DNA of 9,662 bases from an uncultured Faecalibacterium sp. Lineage in GTDB: Bacteria > Bacillota > Clostridia > Oscillospirales > Ruminococcaceae. This document shows positions 5,854 to 9,662 of the stretch, one piece after another (positions within the stretch are counted from its first letter, which is position 1; the number at the start of each line of letters is the position of its first letter). Under the pieces are notes generated by a model. It was given only the letters and a program-made list of their open reading frames with translations. It made no database searches and was not told where the DNA came from. The position numbers were made by a program, and so were the translations under genes. The stretch covers positions 1 through 9,662 of the forward strand of contig CAKSTO010000061.1 of the NCBI GenBank assembly GCA_934501115.1. Direction: 5' to 3'.

Positions 5854-6653
5854 ACAGCAGTTTCCTCCCGCAGAGCAACCGGAACGATGCTGCGCACCGA
5901 CCGCCCCTGATAATGCAGTTCATCCACCAGCACCTGAACATCAAAAGAATACGAGATGTTCTCCTCGTTCAAGATCTCCGCAGCTGGACCGTAGAAAAAT
6001 TTGCCTTTGCGGTTCAGCATCAGGGCTTCGTCCGCTACGCTCATAGCATTGGTGGGATAGTGGGTATTTATGATGGCACTGATGCCGGATTCATGCGCCA
6101 GCCGCTCCACCATATTCAGTACTAAGATCTGATTGTGGAAATCCAGACCGGTTTCCGGCTCGTCCAGAATGATGAGCTTCGGCTCATTGATGAGGGCACG
6201 GGCGATGAGCACCATTTGCAGTTCACCGCCGCTCATCCGGTTGCAGTCCTTGTTGGCAAGACGGGTGATCCCCACTCGTTCCATCATGGCTTCCGCCATT
6301 TCGATTTCCTCTTTGCCGGGCTGCTGAAAGGTTCCGAGATGCGCACTGCGCCCCAGCAGAACCATTTCCAGACCGGTGTAGGAAAAAGCGAAGCCGCGAG
6401 ACTGCGGAATGTAGGAGATAGTGCTCCAGACATCCTTCGGCTTGAGGGTGTGGAGATCCTTCCCATAAAATAGGGTTTTTCCGCTGTGCCATGGCAGCAG
6501 ACCGATCATGCACTTGAGCAGGGTGGTTTTACCAATGCCGTTTGGTCCAAGAATTGCAAGGATGTGTCCTTCTTCCAGACGCAAATTGATATTTTCGAGA
6601 ATCACAGGCTGCTTCGGGTAGCCGAAGCAACCGTTCTGCACTTCTAAGATCAT
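5850..6653 (-). CDS. ABC transporter ATP-binding protein, Fe-siderophore/cobalamin type
   Basis: A 267-residue nucleotide-binding subunit that powers the importer from the cytoplasmic face. It has a Walker A motif GPNGIGKTT (36-44), the Q-loop Gln at 84, the signature MSGGELQ (140-146), a Walker B LIILDEP (160-166) and the H-loop His198 in NTHYP. This is the FepC/BtuD pattern. The last 30 or so residues extend beyond the core. The start codon overlaps the permease stop as ATGA, with AAGGAG 9 nt upstream, and its own stop overlaps the cupin start as ATGA. All catalytic motifs look intact. The ligand cannot be read from the sequence: ferric siderophore, heme, cobalamin and oxyanions are all carried by this class. 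Confidence 0.93.
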   Translation of the reverse strand: MILEVQNGCFGYPKQPVILENINLRLEEGHILAILGPNGIGKTTLLKCMIGLLPWHSGKTLFYGKDLHTLKPKDVWSTISYIPQSRGFAFSYTGLEMVLLGRSAHLGTFQQPGKEEIEMAEAMMERVGITRLANKDCNRMSGGELQMVLIARALINEPKLIILDEPETGLDFHNQILVLNMVERLAHESGISAIINTHYPTNAMSVADEALMLNRKGKFFYGPAAEILNEENISYSFDVQVLVDELHYQGRSVRSIVPVALREETAV

Positions 6654-7681
6654 TGCAGATTGCTCCTTGTTTTATTCAACAGAGAAATAAACGCCGGTGC
6701 ACCGATGATAGCGGTGAGGATGGAAAGAGGCAACTCGATAATGCTGATGCTGCGGGACAGGGTATCGATCAGGATCATAAAGCTGGCTCCCAGACTGAGA
6801 CTGAGGGGCACCACATAACGGTTGTTGCTTCCAACCAGCATCCGGGATGCGTGCGGGATCAGCAGACCGATCCAGCCCACCTGACCGCACATGGAAACGG
6901 CAGAAGCCGTGACCAGCGTAGATGCAACAATAAACAGCATCCGGGTCTGCTTGATGTTGATGCCGCTGGCACGAGCCTCGTCATCACTCAGTGAAAGGAT
7001 GTTCAGCCGCCAGCGCAGCAGATAGATGATGATGATTCCCGCAACGATAAGTGGGCAGCCAATCAGGATCTTTTGGTAACTGGCACTGGTAAAGCTGCCC
7101 ATGAGCCAGTAGGTGATCTCCGGCAGCTTGTCCTGCGGATCGGCAGTATATTTCAACAGCGAACCCAGTGCGTTGAACAGAGAGGATGCAATCGTACCGG
7201 CCAGCACCAGATAAACCATAGAACGCCCATCACTCTTGCCTGCGATTTTCAGAGTAAAACAGACGGAGATCAGGCCAAAGACCAAGGCGATGAGCTGCGT
7301 TTCGAGAATGCTGCAAGACAGGATAATAGCAAGAATTGCACCCACGCAGGTGCCGCTGGTCACACCCAAAATATCCGGTGTGGCAAGCGGATTGGAGAAT
7401 AAGGATTGGTAGGTATTACCTGCACAAGACAGACCTGCGCCGACGATGATGGCCATCAGAATGCGGGGCAGCCGCAGATTGATGACGATGGAGTAGTTCT
7501 GTACATTTGAGGTGCTCTCACCCGTCAGAGCAGTGCGCAAAGCTGTGAGAACTTCGCCTACCGGAACATTCATTCGCCCAAAGCACAGGCAGATGAGTGC
7601 GGTCACAAGGGGCAAAGCAAACATCAATACCACGGCCAGAGGAGTGAACCGGCCTTTTTTGATCCAGATGGTATCTTTCAT
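6650..7681 (-). CDS. FecCD-family ABC transporter permease
   Basis: A 343-residue polytopic membrane protein of the FecCD/BtuC family. Visible landmarks are RLPR (70-73), NPLATPDILG (97-106), the cytoplasmic coupling loop LSDDEARASGI (231-241) and GQVGWIGLLIPH (266-277). About ten hydrophobic segments fit the family. There is only one permease gene, so it probably works as a homodimer. The ATG at 7681 shares its A with the TGA stop of the binding-protein gene (TGATG), which favours it over a TTG one codon upstream. The nearest GGAGG is 16 nt away, so coupling to upstream translation is likely. Confidence 0.93.
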   Translation of the reverse strand: MKDTIWIKKGRFTPLAVVLMFALPLVTALICLCFGRMNVPVGEVLTALRTALTGESTSNVQNYSIVINLRLPRILMAIIVGAGLSCAGNTYQSLFSNPLATPDILGVTSGTCVGAILAIILSCSILETQLIALVFGLISVCFTLKIAGKSDGRSMVYLVLAGTIASSLFNALGSLLKYTADPQDKLPEITYWLMGSFTSASYQKILIGCPLIVAGIIIIYLLRWRLNILSLSDDEARASGINIKQTRMLFIVASTLVTASAVSMCGQVGWIGLLIPHASRMLVGSNNRYVVPLSLSLGASFMILIDTLSRSISIIELPLSILTAIIGAPAFISLLNKTRSNLQ

Positions 7682-8847
7682 CAATACAGCAGCATTTCCT
7701 CCAGCTCGTCATCCGTCACATCGTAGCCGTACCATGTCTTGTAATATTCCTTGATGGTATCGCCCAGCGGATAATCGGCAAAAGCATCCGGGTAGGTGTT
7801 GCAGGCCAGCCATGCCAGCACCAGCGGAGCATCCGGATTCGGGGTGAACCAGTTCCACATACCCAGCGTAGTGTTGTAGACCCGGCCGCTCTTCACGGCA
7901 GTCAGGGTGGAGAAGTCAGCACCGTCCACATTCCCGCTCAGCACGTCCTCGGTGCGCAGGGGCTGCAGGCCGGGACCATCCAGGAAAAGAATATCGGGAT
8001 CCCAGCTATAAAGCTGCTCCATGCTGGCCTGTGCAAAGCCAGTGGCTTCCAGTGCCTTGTCCGTTACGCCCAGACGCTTCATCCAGTAGGTGCCAAAGGT
8101 GCCCTGACCGGATACCTGCGGCACACCGTCTGCATACTTCCACAGAATCAGCGCACTGGGGCGATCTGTTTGAGGAATTTCCGCAATACGGGCTTCCACA
8201 TCGGCCACGATCTCATCACCGGCAGCAACAAAGGCGTCGGTCTTGCCCGGTTCGTTGAAGATCTGCTCCAGCAGCTTCAGCCACTCTTCGTAACGCTCAA
8301 TGGGATCAGCTTCCGTAGATGCGCCCACGGTAGCGAAACCGATGGAGGGGATTCCGCTGGCCTTCAGGATTTCGGCATGGGAGGAGTTGCCCGCATTGTA
8401 CAGGATAACATCGGGATTCAGCTTCATGATCTCCTCGATGTTCAGGTCGCTCTGAGCATAGACCGTATCGCTGGACTCCAGAAGCTCCGGAGCGATATTC
8501 TTCAATACAGTGTCAGAAATGACCGACTTGAAAGAGCCGCAGTAACCCACGATGTAGGGAGCACTGCCCTCAAAATAAGACATGTAGGTGGACAGGATTG
8601 GAATCTGGTCGATGACGACACGGGTGACCTTATTAGGCACTTCTACTTCGTTGCCGCCGTGGTCTACGACGGTATGGGTACCGGTCTCATCCATAGATGC
8701 GGCAGAGGAAGTTGCTTCGCTGGATACAGCGGAAGAAGCCACAGAAGAAGCCGTGCTGCTGGAAGAAGAACCGCAGGCGGCCAGAATACCGGCTGCACTT
8801 ACAGCAGCCATGGCAGTGATAAACGAACGACGAGAAATCTTTTTCAT
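7681..8847 (-). CDS. Fe-complex/cobalamin-type ABC substrate-binding lipoprotein
   Basis: 388 residues and first gene of the operon. The N-terminus carries a twin-arginine-like SRRSFI, a short hydrophobic stretch and the lipobox LAAC (Cys25), followed by a Ser/Ala-rich tether to about residue 52. The rest is a COG0614-type binding fold: VEVPNKVTRVV entry strand, IEEIMKLNPDVILYNAG in the first lobe, and WDPDILFLDGP with AVKSGRVYNT in the second. It would capture a metal complex, heme or corrinoid outside the membrane and hand it to the FecCD permease. The ATG at 8847 is chosen because AGGAG (8858-8854) lies 6 nt upstream; an upstream GTG/TTG-type extension to 8919 would add 24 residues before the signal peptide and lacks such a site. 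Expression is predicted from the operator-controlled promoter at 8918-8926. Confidence 0.93.
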   Translation of the reverse strand: MKKISRRSFITAMAAVSAAGILAACGSSSSSTASSVASSAVSSEATSSAASMDETGTHTVVDHGGNEVEVPNKVTRVVIDQIPILSTYMSYFEGSAPYIVGYCGSFKSVISDTVLKNIAPELLESSDTVYAQSDLNIEEIMKLNPDVILYNAGNSSHAEILKASGIPSIGFATVGASTEADPIERYEEWLKLLEQIFNEPGKTDAFVAAGDEIVADVEARIAEIPQTDRPSALILWKYADGVPQVSGQGTFGTYWMKRLGVTDKALEATGFAQASMEQLYSWDPDILFLDGPGLQPLRTEDVLSGNVDGADFSTLTAVKSGRVYNTTLGMWNWFTPNPDAPLVLAWLACNTYPDAFADYPLGDTIKEYYKTWYGYDVTDDELEEMLLY

Positions 8848-8917
8848 GGAAAACTCCTTTGATAAATCAATGGTTCCTTGGTTGTGGCGGTTAGTTAGCA
8901 ATAACCAACTGCAGAGC

Positions 8918-8926
8918 ATTTTATCA
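8918..8926 (-). promoter_or_regulatory. Activator-type extended -10 promoter of the ABC-cupin operon
   Basis: On the minus strand TGA-TAAAAT (8926-8918) is an extended -10 with a 5/6 hexamer and no good -35. The predicted start is near 8911, giving a leader of about 64 nt. The hexamer begins 29.5 bp from the centre of operator copy 2 (8952.5), placing the operator at -41.5. This is the same geometry as at the activase promoter. Confidence 0.72.
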
Positions 8927-8940
8927 AATTCACTTTCCTT

Positions 8941-8973
8941 TGTCGGTTGCTATGGCAACGGCAGCGCAAATTT
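8941..8973 (-). promoter_or_regulatory. Repeated operator element, copy 2
   Basis: Read on the minus strand this is a 33-bp match (29 of 33) to 1094-1126. The inner palindrome GTTGC-TATG-GCAAC (plus-strand reading, 8946-8959) is perfect; one outer base pair seen in copy 1 is lost. The conservation extends 12 bp beyond the palindrome on one side (AAATTTGC), so it is more than a minimal operator. It lies just past the terminator of the upstream ParB-like remnant and controls the ABC-cupin operon by inference. Confidence 0.8.
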
Positions 8974-9328
8974 ATGTGATGGTGAAAATAGCCACAAAAA
9001 CAGGGTGCGCCCCTGAATAGGACGCACCCTTGCCTCGGCCTTCTTCCTGCTCGGTCATGTTAAAGTAGAACTTGCAACGAATCTGCAGATCGTCACCACC
9101 GTTCAGGAACTTCCGTGCAGCGATGGTGTTCTGCCCGTCCATCACATAGTAGTGCCCATCCCGAAAGCTGATTTTCGGCTCATTGGCACCCCGCTCGTCA
9201 AATTCTTTTGCGATGCGGGCAACACGAGCGGGGTGAAGAGCACGCTGATAAGTGCCGCGCGGCACGATCAGCTCACTGCTGTTCAGACACATTTCATGGT
9301 AAGGTTTTACAACAGAATGCGTGTTCAA
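8972..9328 (-). pseudogene. Truncated ParB-like (DUF6551-type) gene
   Basis: The frame encodes about 96 residues that look like the N-terminal part of a ParB-like domain protein: a TYQRALHPARVARIAKEF segment, NEPKISFRDGHYYVMDGQNT (usual family motif DGQHT) and FNMTEQEE. Such proteins normally continue well beyond this point. Here homology stops at about 9041 and the remaining 22 residues are a read-through of the terminator stem and of the next promoter up to the stop at 8972, so the tail is not real protein. Single-base loss in GAAGAAGGCC could restore a family-like EEAE reading, suggesting a frameshift near the break. The start is unclear: TTG at 9328 or ATG at 9292, neither with a ribosome site. 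These genes often travel with plasmids and integrative elements, so it is probably a mobile-element scar. Confidence 0.6.
8996..9029 (-). terminator. Rho-independent terminator upstream of the ABC operon
   Basis: On the minus strand GGGTGCGTCC (9029-9020), loop TATTCAG and GGGCGCACCC (9012-9003) form a 10-bp stem with one G-T pair, followed by TGTTTTT. It insulates the ABC operon promoter from transcription of the ParB-like remnant, whose reading frame runs straight through it. Confidence 0.85.
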
Positions 9329-9412
9329 TTTTCAAGGGTCGGGATAGCTTGAGGGCTGCTTTGAACGCTTGCCGAAGCTATGGCTGTATTGTAACCGATG
9401 CGGAACGAAATG

Positions 9413-9467
9413 AACAGGAACTCAGAGTTCACAATTTTTGAGGAAAATAGGAAGTATCGTTCCTGTT
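9413..9467. repeat. Inverted repeats between the ParB-like remnant and the AAA ATPase gene
   Basis: AACAGGAAC (9413-9421) is complementary to GTTCCTGTT (9459-9467) across 37 nt, and a separate 13-bp palindrome GAACTC-A-GAGTTC covers 9418-9430. Neither has a T tract placed for termination. No gene was recognised between 9329 and 9587; these repeats and the promoter below are all that could be seen there. Confidence 0.35.
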
Positions 9468-9495
9468 TCTCGATGAGCCGTCAAAAATATATTTC

Positions 9496-9552
9496 CTGAC
9501 TTTATGTAAGAAATAAAGTATTATACTCGTAAGAAACTAACTTACGAGTATA
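9496..9552 (+). promoter_or_regulatory. Promoter with a 12-bp inverted-repeat operator for the AAA ATPase gene
   Basis: CTGACT (9496-9501), a 17-bp spacer and TATTAT (9519-9524) make a plausible promoter. Overlapping the -10 and the start point is a perfect 12-bp inverted repeat: TATACTCGTAAG (9522-9533) and CTTACGAGTATA (9541-9552) around AAACTAA. GTAAGAAA also occurs twice as a direct repeat (9506 and 9529). The position suggests repressor binding, possibly autoregulation. Confidence 0.6.
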
Positions 9553-9587
9553 TAAATTCGATAAATACACTTTGGGGAGGGAACAAA

Positions 9588-9662
9588 ATGAGCCGATTTT
9601 ACTGCCGCGATGAGGAACTTCGGAAGTTAAACAAACGATATGAGAATGGAAAGTTTGAATGC
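9588..9662 (+). CDS. Archaeal-type AAA ATPase (DUF234-associated), N-terminal fragment
   Basis: Only the first 25 codons lie in the window; the gene continues past the right edge. The start MSRFYCRDEELRKLNKRYEN fits the typical opening of archaeal-type ATPases of PF01637 (F-x-GR-E-x-EL-xx-L), in which the P-loop GRRRVGKT follows shortly; here Cys6 sits where Gly is usual. Full-length relatives are about 450 residues with a C-terminal DUF234 part of winged-helix and nuclease-like character, and their cellular role is unclear. The ATG at 9588 follows GGGAGG (9575-9580) by 7 nt. Confidence 0.72.
   Translation, partial: MSRFYCRDEELRKLNKRYENGKFEC

Noticed and set aside
5089..5910. A 273-codon open frame on the plus strand opposite the bicupin
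   Set aside because: It starts inside the activase gene, runs through the perfect hairpin and mirrors the bicupin; no ribosome site or recognisable domain, so it is an antisense shadow.
8859..8870. Palindrome TTGAT-AA-ATCAA before the binding-protein ribosome site, resembling an FNR box
   Set aside because: The spacer is 2 bp rather than the 4 bp of an FNR site, and it lies downstream of the predicted start, partly over the ribosome-site A tract; probably chance.
8848..8919. N-terminal extension of the binding protein to an upstream start at 8919
   Set aside because: It would put 24 residues before a classic lipoprotein signal, overlaps the predicted promoter, and lacks the AGGAG site present before the ATG at 8847.
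1..9662. CRISPR array, insertion sequence with terminal repeats, or complete prophage
   Set aside because: No regular spacer-repeat pattern, transposase or phage structural gene was seen; only the ParB-like remnant hints at past mobile DNA.

Overview
The window looks like a chromosomal stretch of a strictly anaerobic gut Firmicute of the Oscillospiraceae, near Faecalibacterium, Gemmiger or Subdoligranulum. This is an inference from protein style, moderate GC, AGGAG ribosome sites and CCA-encoded tRNAs; no search was run.

Layout. (1) 31-184: two tandem tRNAs, Glu(CTC) and Lys(CTT), followed by a terminator. (2) 406-1089, minus strand: a cysteine-rich Crp/Fnr-family regulator. (3) 1253-5125, plus strand and divergent from it: a 1290-residue fusion of two BadF/HgdC-type ATPase ('activase') domains, a DUF2229 region and a C-terminal dehydratase-like region. 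(4) 5132-5180: a perfect 22-bp hairpin separating convergent genes. (5) 5200-8847, minus strand: a translationally coupled four-gene operon made of an Fe-complex/cobalamin-type lipoprotein binding protein, a FecCD-type permease, an ABC ATPase and a two-domain cupin. (6) 8972-9328, minus strand: a truncated ParB-like (DUF6551-type) remnant running into a terminator. (7) 9588 to the right edge, plus strand: the start of an archaeal-type AAA ATPase gene with a strong inverted repeat in its promoter.

How the genes may work together. A 33-bp element (29 of 33 identical) built on the palindrome CCGTTG-N6-CAACGG (one copy degenerate) occurs once upstream of the activase gene and once upstream of the transporter operon, in the same orientation relative to each. 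In both places an extended -10 box (TGTTAAACT and TGATAAAAT) begins exactly 29.5 bp from the palindrome centre, the spacing of a class II Crp/Fnr-activated promoter (-41.5). The same element lies in the leader of the regulator gene, downstream of a consensus TTGACA-N17-TATAAT promoter, where binding would be expected to repress. The simplest model is that the Crp/Fnr protein activates both the activase fusion and the metal or cofactor importer while limiting itself. The transporter would then supply iron or another cofactor to an ATP-driven Fe-S reductase or dehydratase-like enzyme whose substrate is unknown. The promoter architecture is directly visible; the regulator-operator pairing and the enzyme's chemistry are inference.
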